This document shows, one piece after another, positions 24,044-32,337 of a stretch of DNA of 64,000 nt (the first letter of the stretch is position 1; every line of letters starts with the position of its first letter). The DNA lies in assembly GCF_014648635.1 (NCBI RefSeq), contig NZ_BMRM01000021.1, forward strand, positions 111,398 to 175,397, in the 5' to 3' direction. The position numbers and the translations under genes are program-made. The notes under the pieces are model-generated. The model made no database searches and was not told where the DNA came from. It saw only the letters and a list, made by a program, of their open reading frames with translations. The stretch is from Streptomyces cinerochromogenes (GTDB lineage Bacteria > Actinomycetota > Actinomycetes > Streptomycetales > Streptomycetaceae).

Positions 24044-27024
24044 CGGGTGCCTCCTCGACGGGGCGCGGACGGGGCCGGGTCCGCGGGTGCGGCAAAGGCG
24101 GCCGTACGGCGGCGTGCCGGGCGGTACGTCTCCACGACGGACTCGACGGCACGGGCGGGACGGTCCCGGCCGCCGAAGACGGGCAGGGCCTCCTCCAGGA
24201 CGACGCCCCGGGGATGACGTGCCAGCCAGTTGCCCAGGCAGCGCAGGTGCAGGGCGTTGCCCAGGTCGAGCGCCTGCGGTTTGGGCGCCCGCAGCCGCGC
24301 GACGAAGTCGTCGACGGCGCGTCCGGCCGGGGGCTGCGGGACCGGGTGCACGAACAGCTGCTCCGGCAGGTCCAGCAGGGCCCGCCAGCGGGTCACCGCG
24401 GCCACCGGCACCTCCCGTTGCTCCGCTGCGAGGTCCGCGCGCAGCGCGTCGAGCGCGGCCGGGCCGAGGTGCCAGCGACACCGGGCCAGCACCAGATGCC
24501 GGTGGCGCAGCCGTGGTGTACGGACCACCGGTCCGCCCGGCGCGTCCATGACGTGCCGGGGCAGCAGGGGGCGGAAGTCCACCGCCCCCGCCGGATGGTC
24601 GCAGAGGTACGGCGCGAGCCGCTGCGGCAGCATGACCGGGGCGAGGAACCCCAGATAGAGAACGTCCAGCAGGTCACCGGTCGCCCGTACCCGGAAGCGC
24701 AGCCGGTCGGTGGCCGCGTCGTGGACGAGATCCACGTCGGCCTCGGCGAGGGACGTGCGTCCGTGGTCGGGTCCGATCTCCTCGGCGAGCAGCAGCGGGT
24801 GGAGGTTGGCGTTGAACCCGCCCACCGGCCGGATCTGGGCCGCCCGGGCGCCCCCGAGGCCCCGCCGCAGGCGCTCGCCGACCGCGGCCGCCGCGCCCGC
24901 CGGCAGGGCGTCGAGGAAGCGGCTGGTGAACCGGCCCCAGCCGCCGTAGACGTGGTTGACGCACAACAGGTCTTCTTCATGGGCCCGTTGGACGAAGAGG
25001 GAGTAGCTGAGCGGTCGGGCGGCCGTCCAGTCGGGCAGGCGGGCGGCGAGAGCGCGGACGGGACCGGCCGGCAGGACCACCTCGGCGGCCGTCTCCCCGG
25101 CGGGTCCCGCCGCCTTCCGCGCCAGTCCCGTGAACTCCTCACGCAGCCGCGTGAGTTCGGCCAGCCCGGCGGGCAGTGCGGGGTCGTCGGACGGCCGGGC
25201 CGCGTGGCGGCCGGATTCCTCCCAGGCGGCGGCGGTGTCGGCGCCGAAGTCCCACGGGTCGCGGCAGACGCCGCCTTCCCCGTAGCGGGCGACGAAGCGG
25301 TCGCGGGCGACCCGGCTCATCACATGTCCGAGGTCGAACAGCTCGGCCAGGGAGGTGAGTTCGGTGAGCGCCGTCTGATCGGCCGAGGTGAACGGATCGT
25401 ACCCGGCAGCACGGTCCTCGTACGGCGGTGCCGTGGTGTCCGCTTCCGTGTGCGGCGCGATCGGCGGGCGGCGGGGGGACAGTGGAACGGGGGTGACGAC
25501 ATCCTCGGTGAGGACCGTCAGCGGGGCCGCGTCGGGCGCGACGGGCCGGCCGGCGTCGGCGAGCAGCTCGTGCCAGCGCACGGTCAGGGAGGTGAGCAGG
25601 GCGGGGCGTTCTGTGGCGGGGGTGGCCGAGAACCGGGCCGTGTCGTGGGCGAGCCGGGTGATCCGGTCGGCCAGGGAGGCGTCCGCGGGCCATTGGCCCA
25701 GCCAGTCGGCGAGTGCCAGGAGGGGAGCGGGGTGCTGGGGGTCGACGGGCTCGGCGGGCACGAGCAGTCCCGAGTCGGCGAGCCGGTCCACGAAGTGCGT
25801 GACGGCACAGTCGTCGGCCGTGCGCCCCAGGCCGGCCGCGAGCCGGGCGGTCAGCGTGCCGAGGGTGAGCGGGCCGTCGGCGAGGGCGGCGGCCAGCGTG
25901 CCCAGCGCGGGGCGGGCGGCCACCTCCACCGAGTCCTCCCTGCTGACGAGGTACCGGCCACCGGCGAACAGCGCCTCCGCGCGGGCGAAGCGCGCCCGCC
26001 CGTCGGCCACCCGCGCTGTGCTGGTCAGCCGGTGGGGAAGGGCGCGGCGGCGGCGCGGCTCGTCGAGCAGGGCCGCGGTGAGCGCGGTGACGAGCGTGCG
26101 GTTCTCCTTGACGACGGAAATCGGTGCAGCGGAGGGCTCGGGCCCGGAGGCGGCGGCATCGGCGTCGGCCGTTTCGGCATCGGCATCGGCGGCCCTGTCG
26201 GCATCGGCGGCCGTTTCGGCATCGGCGTCGGCATCGCTGGCCGTGTCGGCGAAGGGTCCGGCCGCCCACCCGACGGCCGTCAACCACGACAGCGGACTGG
26301 TCTTCGTGCTGGCCCGCAGGGCGTGCCGGAGGACCGAGGCCTCCTCCTTGCGTACCCGCCGACCGTGCGCGCCCTCACCGGCCCTGTTGACCGCCCGCAG
26401 CAGGTCGGCACTGGTCAGCGCGATGGCCCGGGCGAAGTCGGAGGAACGGCAGAGGCCGGCGAGCGCCTCGCGCTCGGCGGCCAGGGCGCGCGGGACGGCC
26501 GAGGCCAGTTCGTCGGACAGCCCGGCACGCAGCTCACGCAGGGCGAGCCACTCGGCGAGCCGCGGCACCCGCTCGGGGAGGGTGCCGAGTCGGCCGAGGA
26601 GGGCGGGGCGCGGCTCGCGGCCGTTGTGCAGGGCACGGCGGAGCGGGAGGACCACCCGGCGGTGGAAATCCTCGTCGTGCGCGCCGCGCGCGGCGAAGAG
26701 GTCCTCGCACAGGGCGGCCCGCACGGCGGTGTCCCGGGCCGCCAGAACGGTGAGCCGGGCGAGCAGGGTCCGCACGGCGGCGGAAGGGGCGCTCTCGGCG
26801 GGGTACGCCAGCGCGGTCGTCCGGACGAGGGCGTAGGGCGCCATCCGTGCGTACGGGTCCGCCGGATCGGAGCGGCCCGCTTCGTCGTACGGGTCCGCCG
26901 GGGCGCGGCGGTCCACCAGGTCGTACGCGGCCGCCGGGGTGTCTGTCGCAGCCGGTCCGGACGGGCCGGCCCGGTCGGGCGGCGGCACGCGCACCGGGGC
27001 CGCCGGCGGGACGGGGTACGACAT
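24040..27024 (-). CDS. lazB: tRNA-Glu-dependent Ser glutamyltransferase (LanB N-domain)
   Basis: A 994-residue split-LanB glutamylation protein. It transfers glutamate from glutamyl-tRNA to core Ser side chains before elimination by LazF. Typical dehydratase text is present: SSDFARAIALTSADLLRAVN, VLRHALRASTKTSPLSWLTA, and DLLCVNHVYGGWGRFTSRFL with RPVGGFNANLHPLL. I choose ATG 27024 (MSYPVPPAAP), with GGGAG eight bases upstream; earlier ATGs lack ribosome-binding sites. A low-complexity Asp/Ala stretch (about residues 260-292) made of imperfect six-base repeats interrupts the domain. In lactazole the expected targets are Ser1, Ser4 and Ser12. The gene is separated from lazA by a strong hairpin. 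Confidence 0.92.
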   Translation of the reverse strand: MSYPVPPAAPVRVPPPDRAGPSGPAATDTPAAAYDLVDRRAPADPYDEAGRSDPADPYARMAPYALVRTTALAYPAESAPSAAVRTLLARLTVLAARDTAVRAALCEDLFAARGAHDEDFHRRVVLPLRRALHNGREPRPALLGRLGTLPERVPRLAEWLALRELRAGLSDELASAVPRALAAEREALAGLCRSSDFARAIALTSADLLRAVNRAGEGAHGRRVRKEEASVLRHALRASTKTSPLSWLTAVGWAAGPFADTASDADADAETAADADRAADADAETADADAAASGPEPSAAPISVVKENRTLVTALTAALLDEPRRRRALPHRLTSTARVADGRARFARAEALFAGGRYLVSREDSVEVAARPALGTLAAALADGPLTLGTLTARLAAGLGRTADDCAVTHFVDRLADSGLLVPAEPVDPQHPAPLLALADWLGQWPADASLADRITRLAHDTARFSATPATERPALLTSLTVRWHELLADAGRPVAPDAAPLTVLTEDVVTPVPLSPRRPPIAPHTEADTTAPPYEDRAAGYDPFTSADQTALTELTSLAELFDLGHVMSRVARDRFVARYGEGGVCRDPWDFGADTAAAWEESGRHAARPSDDPALPAGLAELTRLREEFTGLARKAAGPAGETAAEVVLPAGPVRALAARLPDWTAARPLSYSLFVQRAHEEDLLCVNHVYGGWGRFTSRFLDALPAGAAAAVGERLRRGLGGARAAQIRPVGGFNANLHPLLLAEEIGPDHGRTSLAEADVDLVHDAATDRLRFRVRATGDLLDVLYLGFLAPVMLPQRLAPYLCDHPAGAVDFRPLLPRHVMDAPGGPVVRTPRLRHRHLVLARCRWHLGPAALDALRADLAAEQREVPVAAVTRWRALLDLPEQLFVHPVPQPPAGRAVDDFVARLRAPKPQALDLGNALHLRCLGNWLARHPRGVVLEEALPVFGGRDRPARAVESVVETYRPARRRTAAFAAPADPAPSAPRRGGTR

Positions 27025-27252
27025 GACAGGGGCTCCCGGCATACGAGTCGGTGGGCGGGTGGGACCGGTGGAGCAGGCGGGAACGCGGACCGGGCGAGCA
27101 CCTCGGCGAACCGCGCCGGGACGGCAGGGCCGGAGCGGGCGCGGGCTCGTGCGGCCGGCCGGGCAGGACCGGCCTGCCCGGCCGGCCGCACGATGACCAC
27201 CCCATGCGCCGGCCTCGCGTGGCACGGGACCGGGGGCGGATCAGGACGGCAC

Positions 27253-27282
27253 CTGACGCCCTTCAGCTTCGAAGGGCGTCAG
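27253..27282 (-). terminator. 12-bp hairpin between lazA and lazB (attenuator)
   Basis: CTGACGCCCTTC pairs perfectly with GAAGGGCGTCAG around a six-base loop, 18 bases beyond the lazA stop. As in other RiPP operons, a leaky terminator or mRNA-stabilising stem here would give much more precursor mRNA than enzyme mRNA. No T-run follows on the minus strand. Confidence 0.8.
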
Positions 27283-27300
27283 TCCGGATCCTGCGCGAGG

Positions 27301-27516
27301 TCAGAGGACCACAGGTCCGTTGTCCTGCGGCTGCGCGCACGACGACGAGCCCTGGCACGAACAGGAGCCCCACGAGGCTCCGTTCTCGGGCAGCGCCGCG
27401 GTGTCGCGCAGCGACGTCACCGTCAGGTCGGTGAGATCCAGGTCCAGGTCCAGGTCCGCGTCGAGGACGAGGTCCTGAAGCCCCAGGGCGTCCTGCTGGT
27501 TCTGGCTACGGGACAT
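27301..27516 (-). CDS. lazA: Lactazole-like thiopeptide precursor
   Basis: A 71-residue precursor. The leader (1-47) contains an acidic repeat (DADLDLDLDLTDL) and LTVTSLRDTAALPENGA, nearly the lactazole leader end. The core from Ser48 is SWGSCSCQGSSSC (core 1-13) followed by AQPQDNGPVVL. From memory, lactazole's core is SWGSCSCQASSSCAQPQDM, so this differs by Ala9 to Gly inside the macrocycle and by NGPVVL in place of the terminal Met. Expected modifications by analogy: thiazoles at Cys5, 7 and 13, oxazole at Ser11, dehydroalanine at Ser4, and a pyridine from Ser1 and Ser12. AAGGAG six bases before ATG 27516 is a near-ideal ribosome-binding site. No transporter or immunity gene accompanies the operon. 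Confidence 0.95.
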   Translation of the reverse strand: MSRSQNQQDALGLQDLVLDADLDLDLDLTDLTVTSLRDTAALPENGASWGSCSCQGSSSCAQPQDNGPVVL

Positions 27517-27522
27517 GACGAA

Positions 27523-27528
27523 CTCCTT
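27523..27528 (-). promoter_or_regulatory. Strong ribosome-binding site of lazA
   Basis: AAGGAG lies six bases before ATG 27516 on the minus strand. It fits the need for high translation of the precursor and fixes its start. Confidence 0.85.
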
Positions 27529-27966
27529 CGAGAGAGAGGGAGACCGGAACGCGCCGCTGGAACGGCGACGCGGACATGCCGAAGAGGCATGGAGGAAACA
27601 GCGCTCACAGCTGGAGGAGGAGTCGAACGATCATTCGTCGTACAGCAGTGAGTGTGGATCTCGGGCGAGGGCGGCAGCAAGGCCAATCCCTACATTGGCC
27701 CGTTGTGATCGTCCCGGTTCGGTGGGTCTTGGTGTGCCGCGGCAGGGTGCCGGGGACCCGGTTGGCCTGACTTTCGATGAAGGCGACGTGAAGCCTCATG
27801 TCCTTTGTGTGATGGATCTTTCTCAGATGTCCACGGGATATGCGCGAGAGTCGGCAAACGGACGCCGTACCTCCATCGTTCGGGAGTCGCCCCTTCCGGA
27901 TACCCTGGAACGAACCGGACCCATCAGTGTGGCATGGATCACATCACTGAGGGGGTCCTACCGGCC
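27529..27966. promoter_or_regulatory. lazA upstream region with three inverted repeats
   Basis: This gene-free stretch must contain the lazA promoter. Candidate elements are a 6-bp stem (CATGCC/GGCATG, 27575-27591) within the likely 5' untranslated region, a near-palindrome CGAACGATCATTCG (27624-27637), and a 7-bp repeat GGCCAAT/ATTGGCC (27681-27700). I could not identify a convincing -35/-10 pair. No pathway regulator is encoded within the laz operon. Confidence 0.45.
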
Positions 27967-28098
27967 ATGGAGCGGATGGAGCGGGCCGCCGGTGCCGTCG
28001 TCGGCGCGGCGGTGGGCGATGCCCTGGGCGGCCCCTTCTAGTTCGGGCCCCGGGGAGCGTTCTCGGAGCGGTTTCCCGAGCCCGGCGCCGGTGACGAG
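27967..28098 (+). pseudogene. ADP-ribosylglycohydrolase N-terminal relic
   Basis: From ATG 27967, behind GAGGGGG, the frame reads MERMERAAGAVVGAAVGDAL and GGPF, then TAG at 28039-28041. After the stop it resumes FGPRGAFSERFPEPGAGDE in the same frame. The text is the N-terminus of a DraG-type ADP-ribosylglycohydrolase, where GGPFEFGP is expected, so the Glu codon GAG has become TAG. The similarity ends at a 10-bp direct repeat where an esterase fragment begins. Only about 44 codons of roughly 300 remain. Confidence 0.65.
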
Positions 28099-28103
28099 GT
28101 TCC

Positions 28104-28588
28104 GTGACGAGGTGATGGCCCGGAACGTCACGTGGTGCCAGGAGCACACCGGCGACAAGGTCCTGGTCTCGGCGCACAACAACCATGTCGGTTACGTCTC
28201 CGACAACCCCGGGCTGTACTCCAGGACCCAAGGGTCGTTCCTGCGCGACACCATGGGCGAGAACTACCTGCCCATCGACTTCGCCTTCTTCCGGGGCTCG
28301 TTCCTGTCGAAGGACGCCGCCCTCGGCGGTGACTGGAAGACCTTCACCGCGGGCGCTGCCGGGCCGGGCCGGAACGAGTACACCCTCGACCAGGTCCCCT
28401 ACAGGGACTTCTACCTCGACGTCCGCAAGACCCCGGCTGCCGCGCGGGCCTGGCTGAACGTCGCCCGGCCCACGCTCGGCATCGGCACCCAGTTCCCCGA
28501 GAAGCCACGGGACCTGGCGATCGGCAAGTCCTTCGACGTCCTCATCCACCTCCACGAGATCCGGGAGGCGGACAAGCCGGAGCCCTGA
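28104..28588 (+). pseudogene. Erythromycin esterase-family C-terminal fragment
   Basis: The frame reads RDEVMARNVTWCQEHTGDKV, LVSAHNNHVGYVSDNPG and FLRDTMGENYLPIDFAFFRG, ending with a TGA at 28586. This is the C-terminal third of an erythromycin esterase-like hydrolase: the AHNNHV segment carries the conserved His. The N-terminal two thirds, with the other active-site residues, are missing, and the 5' end is joined to the ADP-ribosylglycohydrolase relic. An internal ATG at 28116 could give a short product, but activity is unlikely. Confidence 0.75.
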
Positions 28589-28703
28589 CGCCCCGACCGC
28601 GCCGGCACGGACGACTGCGCGGCATTCGCTCCGGCACCGCCGACACCCCCTCTGCGGCCCTGTCCGCGCGACCGTCCGGGGAGGCCGTCCTCCTCGGCTG
28701 GGA

Positions 28704-29417
28704 TCAGAAGTCGTCCGCGCCGTTGCGCAGTTCAGGCGTCCAGTAGCCGGTGAGGGCCTTCGCCGGGTCGACGGCGATGCCGTCGCTGCCCGGCGCGGTG
28801 ACGGCCATGACCGTGGAGTCGCCGTCCAGCATGACGGAGAACGCCGACACGGGTTCGTTGTCCTCGTCGAGCCCGCCGTCCGACAGCTTCACCAGAGCGT
28901 AGGCCGGGGCTTGCGCGGTGAGGACGACCGGCGTGGCCGGCTTGCTCTTGGCCACGGCCGGGACATCCTTCTTGTGGCTCTCCAGGAACTGGATGTGCGG
29001 GAAGCCCGTCAGCCGGCAGGAGTGCCCGCTGGTGTTCCTCGCGGTGAGGACGATGTGGGTGTAGGGCGGCCCGTCCTGCGTGGCGGCGGTGACACGGACG
29101 TCCTTCGCGGTGCAGACCGCGGTGGAAGCGCTCACCCGCTCGCCGGTCGCACCGGTCGAGCCCGCGGAGGCGCCGTCGGAGCCGGCCGAGCCCTTCGACA
29201 CCGCCGAACCCCCCGAGCCGGTCGAGCCCGTCGAGCCGGACGTGCCGGTGGCCTTGCCGGCCGTCGGCGCGGCGGCCGCCGGGGACGACGCCACCGTGGC
29301 CGAGGTGGTCGGCGCGGACGACGTGCCGTCCCCGTCGCTCTGGCAGGCGGTGAGCGACAGTGCCACGACCGTGCCCGCGGCGGCGAGCAGCGTGGAGCGG
29401 TGACGTGCAGTGTTCAT
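28704..29417 (-). CDS. DUF4232-type secreted lipoprotein
   Basis: A 237-residue lipoprotein. ATG 29417 gives MNTARHRSTLLAAAGTVVAL followed by the lipobox SLTAC with Cys25. After it comes a long Ser/Gly/Thr/Ala linker (about residues 30-95), then a compact domain with CTAKDVRVTAATQDGPPYTH, GHSCRLTGFPHIQF and a conserved Cys pair. This is the pattern of DUF4232 proteins, common outside the membrane of streptomycetes and of unknown role. It is divergent from the large regulator gene. The second ATG 36 bases upstream (29453) would spoil the signal peptide. Confidence 0.8.
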   Translation of the reverse strand: MNTARHRSTLLAAAGTVVALSLTACQSDGDGTSSAPTTSATVASSPAAAAPTAGKATGTSGSTGSTGSGGSAVSKGSAGSDGASAGSTGATGERVSASTAVCTAKDVRVTAATQDGPPYTHIVLTARNTSGHSCRLTGFPHIQFLESHKKDVPAVAKSKPATPVVLTAQAPAYALVKLSDGGLDEDNEPVSAFSVMLDGDSTVMAVTAPGSDGIAVDPAKALTGYWTPELRNGADDF

Positions 29418-29719
29418 GGAGGATCCCCCGTGAGTGGTTCTGGGCCACGGCACGGTGCCATGGCCGATGTGTCATATGCGGATCAGGTCGATCAGGTGGT
29501 CGACTGCCCTGCCGTTCCGGTAGCCGGACGACGGCGCACACCACCTCACGCGTGGCGTGCGCCCTCCGGCGGTACCGGCAGGCGCGTTCCGCGTCTGACT
29601 CCAGTCGACCATTTCCGGTTTCCGCCGCCCAGGCGATTCCACCGGCAGAAGTACCGTCGGTCATACTTCTGCCAGGGACTTCCCAACCGGACGAGCCGGA
29701 CGAAACGAGGTCATCGACG
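29418..29719. promoter_or_regulatory. Divergent intergenic region, lipoprotein/regulator
   Basis: These 302 bases must hold the promoters of the two divergent genes. I see no long palindrome, tandem repeat or convincing -35/-10 pair. Confidence 0.35.
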
Positions 29720-32023
29720 GTGCACGACGGCACGCCTTCCCCGGGGGACTTCGGACAGCGGTTGCGGCACCTGCGGGTCCGTTGCGGGCTGAGCCGGGAA
29801 GCGCTGTCGCATGTGGCCGGGGTGAGCGTCAGGGCGCTGGCCGACATGGAACGCGGACGCACCCGGGGACCGCAGCGCCGTACGGTGCAGGCGCTGGCCG
29901 AGGCGCTGGGACTGGACAGCGACGAAGCGGCCGGCCTGGAGAAGTCCGCCGCCCTGGGCCGCCCGCGCCTCCGGACGGCGCCCGGACCGGCCGGGGGCGG
30001 GCCCCTGGCGCTGCCGCGCGACATCCAGGACTTCACCGCCCGCGGCCCGGCGCTGGCCCGGCTGCTGGAACTGGCGCAGGACACCGATGCGGGGGCGCCG
30101 GTGGTCACCGTGGTCACCGGGCAGCCGGGGCTCGGCAAGACCTCGTTCGCGGTGCACGCCGCGCACCACCTCGCCCCGCACTTCCCGGACGGGCAGTTCG
30201 CCCTGGACCTGCACGGCATGGATCCCGAGCCGACGACCCCGCGGGACGCGCTGGCCCGGCTGCTCGGTGCGCTGGGGGTCGCCGACGCGGCGATACCGGC
30301 CGGTGCCGACGACCGTGCCGGTCTGTGGCGGTCCCTGGCCGGTGAGCGACGCCTGCTGCTGCTCCTCGACAACGCCGCCGACGAATCGCAGGTGACCCCC
30401 CTGCTGCCCGGCAGCGGTCCGTCCCTGACCCTCGTGACCAGCCGCCATTCCCTGGCCGGCCTGGAGTCCGTCCACCGCACCGATCTCGCCCTGCTGCGGC
30501 GCGAGGAGGCGGTCGAACTGCTGACCCGCATCATCGGGCCGGACCGGGTACGGGCGGAGGCACAGGCCGCGCGCGATCTCGCCGACCTGTGCGGGCACCT
30601 GCCCCTGGCCGTCCGGATCGCCGGCCAGCGGCTCCTCAGCCGGCCCCACGAACGCCTCGGCAAGCTCGTCGCCCGTCTCGCTGCCGAGGGCCGGCGGCTG
30701 GACGGCCTGCAGGCCGGAAGTCTGCGGGTGCGTGCGGCCTTCGCGCTCTCCTACCGGCAACTGCCGGCGGAATCACAGACGTTGCTCCGGCGTGCCGCGC
30801 TGGCCGCCGGAACGGATTTCAGCCCCGAGACCGCCGCGCTCCTGTCCGGCCTGTCCCACGACGAGGCGGTGGGCTGCGCGGAGGAACTCACCGACGCCGG
30901 TCTGCTCCAGAGCGACGGCGCCACCGAGCGCTACCGCTTCCACGACCTGCTCAGGCTGTACGCGGCCGAGCAGGTGGACACCGAGGACGGTCCCGAGGTG
31001 CGCGACGCCGCGCTCGACCGGGCCGCGTCCTGGATGCTGCGCCGGGCCACGGCCGCCGCGCTGCACTTCGACACCGACCACGAACAGACCGTGCCGCACG
31101 ACGACCCGGACCCGGAGACGGCGCCCGCCGTCCGCGACGAGGCGCGGGCCTGGCTGGAGGCCGAGCGGGCCCAGTGGCTCGCCTCACTGCGCCGGGCCCA
31201 TGACACCGGCCGTCATCGCCAGGTCCTGGACACGGCGAAGGCGATGCACTGGTTCTCCGACCTCAACCACCACTGGGAGCAGTGGGTGGAGGTGTTCCGG
31301 CTCTCCGCCGCCTCCGCCCGCCTTCTGGGCAGCAGACGGGAGGAGGCGGTCCACCTCAACTACCTCTCCTGGGCCCACAACTTCTGTACCCACGATGCCC
31401 CCGCCGCCCTGACGAGTGCCGACGCCGCGCTCGCGGCGGCCCGCGAGTGCCGGGACACACTCCAGGAGGGCTGGGCACTCGGTTACGGCGCGGGCGCGCT
31501 CCAGCGGCAGGGCCGCATGCAGGAGGCCGAGGAGCGGCTGCGCGAGGGCGCCCTCCGTATCACCACCGAGAAGTCGCCGCAGGGCCGGCTGGCCGAGCTG
31601 ACACTCCTCAACACCCTGGGTACCCTGCTGCGCGAGACCGGCCGGGCGGCCGAGGCACTGGACCTGCACCACCGCAGCGAACGGATCTGCCGCGCGGGCA
31701 TCCCCGGCCGGACGGACAGGGTGATCGCGCTGTACCTCGCCGTCACGCGCCTGCACATCGGCAACGACCTCGCGGCCCTGGGACGCTGGCACGAGGCCGA
31801 GACGCCGCTGCGGCAGGCCCTCAGCGCCCTGGAGGCCGCCCAGGTGTCGGCGTGGGCCGAACGGGCCCGCCTGCACCTGGGTCAGACACTCGCCGCCCTG
31901 GGACACCCGCAAGCCCGCACGACACTGCGCACCGCCCGCGACGCCCTCGCCGCACTGCGAAGCCCGCTCCAGACCGAGGCCACCGAAGCACTCGCCGCCC
32001 TCGACGCCGCCGCCACCGCCTGA
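29720..32023 (+). CDS. XRE-type HTH, NB-ARC (STAND) and TPR regulator
   Basis: A 767-residue multidomain regulator. The GTG start at 29720 gives an XRE-like helix-turn-helix at about residues 10-70 (LRHLRVRCGLSREALSHVAG, VSVRALADMERGRTRG). An NB-ARC ATPase follows with Walker A GQPGLGKTS (134-142), Walker B RRLLLLLDNAAD and the GLPLA-like motif GHLPLAVRIAG. TPR-like helices occupy the last 300 residues. It lacks the BTAD domain of SARP regulators. Such STAND proteins act as ATP-gated switches and often control secondary metabolism in Streptomyces. It lies between the two clusters, convergent with the sanglifehrin-type operon, so it could regulate either. That is inference. Confidence 0.85.
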   Translation: MHDGTPSPGDFGQRLRHLRVRCGLSREALSHVAGVSVRALADMERGRTRGPQRRTVQALAEALGLDSDEAAGLEKSAALGRPRLRTAPGPAGGGPLALPRDIQDFTARGPALARLLELAQDTDAGAPVVTVVTGQPGLGKTSFAVHAAHHLAPHFPDGQFALDLHGMDPEPTTPRDALARLLGALGVADAAIPAGADDRAGLWRSLAGERRLLLLLDNAADESQVTPLLPGSGPSLTLVTSRHSLAGLESVHRTDLALLRREEAVELLTRIIGPDRVRAEAQAARDLADLCGHLPLAVRIAGQRLLSRPHERLGKLVARLAAEGRRLDGLQAGSLRVRAAFALSYRQLPAESQTLLRRAALAAGTDFSPETAALLSGLSHDEAVGCAEELTDAGLLQSDGATERYRFHDLLRLYAAEQVDTEDGPEVRDAALDRAASWMLRRATAAALHFDTDHEQTVPHDDPDPETAPAVRDEARAWLEAERAQWLASLRRAHDTGRHRQVLDTAKAMHWFSDLNHHWEQWVEVFRLSAASARLLGSRREEAVHLNYLSWAHNFCTHDAPAALTSADAALAAARECRDTLQEGWALGYGAGALQRQGRMQEAEERLREGALRITTEKSPQGRLAELTLLNTLGTLLRETGRAAEALDLHHRSERICRAGIPGRTDRVIALYLAVTRLHIGNDLAALGRWHEAETPLRQALSALEAAQVSAWAERARLHLGQTLAALGHPQARTTLRTARDALAALRSPLQTEATEALAALDAAATA

Positions 32024-32073
32024 CGCGGGACCGCATCGAGTCCGCCGAGGTCCTCGCCCGAGGCACGCCGCCG

Positions 32074-32101
32074 GGGCGGCACCGGGTCACCGGTGCCGCC
32101 C
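32074..32101. terminator. Bidirectional terminator between convergent genes
   Basis: A perfect 12-bp stem (GGGCGGCACCGG with CCGGTGCCGCCC, loop GTCA) lies midway between the stop codons of the regulator and the mbtH-like gene. It can end transcription from both sides. Confidence 0.8.
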
Positions 32102-32121
32102 GCGCCGCCGCGCTCGGCCGG

Positions 32122-32337
32122 TCAGCTCTGCGCCGCCATGGCCTCGGCCAGCTGACGGGGCCGCATGTCGGTCCAGTGGGTGGTGACGTACTCCAGGCAG
32201 GACGCCTTGTCGGCCTCGCCGTGGACGACCGACCAGCCGGCCGGGATCTCGGCGAAGGCCGGCCACAGGGAGTGCTGACCGGCGTCGTTGACGACCACGA
32301 AGAAGCGGCCGTCCTCGTTGTCGAACGGGTTGCTCAT
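32122..32337 (-). CDS. sfaS: MbtH-like NRPS chaperone
   Basis: A 71-residue MbtH-family protein. Signature residues are all present: FFVVVNDAGQHSLWP, PAGWSVVHGEA, CLEYVTTHWTDMRP. Such proteins bind NRPS adenylation domains and are needed for their folding or activity. No adenylation domain is encoded in the window, so its partner NRPS should lie beyond base 64000 with the rest of the cluster. The start overlaps the upstream carboxylase/reductase stop by ATGA, and the gene ends the operon. The symbol is assigned from recalled sanglifehrin gene order. Confidence 0.9.
   Translation of the reverse strand: MSNPFDNEDGRFFVVVNDAGQHSLWPAFAEIPAGWSVVHGEADKASCLEYVTTHWTDMRPRQLAEAMAAQS

Noticed and set aside
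22856..27024. Assignment of the LanB-like genes to a lanthipeptide cluster
   Set aside because: There is no LanC cyclase. A YcaO protein, SagB oxidase, split LanB domains and a Ser/Cys-rich core of lactazole type indicate a thiopeptide.
24040..27225. Upstream start for lazB at 27225 or ATG 27042
   Set aside because: The extra N-terminus is Arg/Pro-rich non-coding-like sequence reaching toward the hairpin. ATG 27024 has the better ribosome-binding site.
16866..27651. Plus-strand frames up to 1438 codons opposite the thiopeptide operon
   Set aside because: They lack ribosome-binding sites and family motifs, while the minus strand has a continuous operon with ATGA overlaps and recognisable enzymes.
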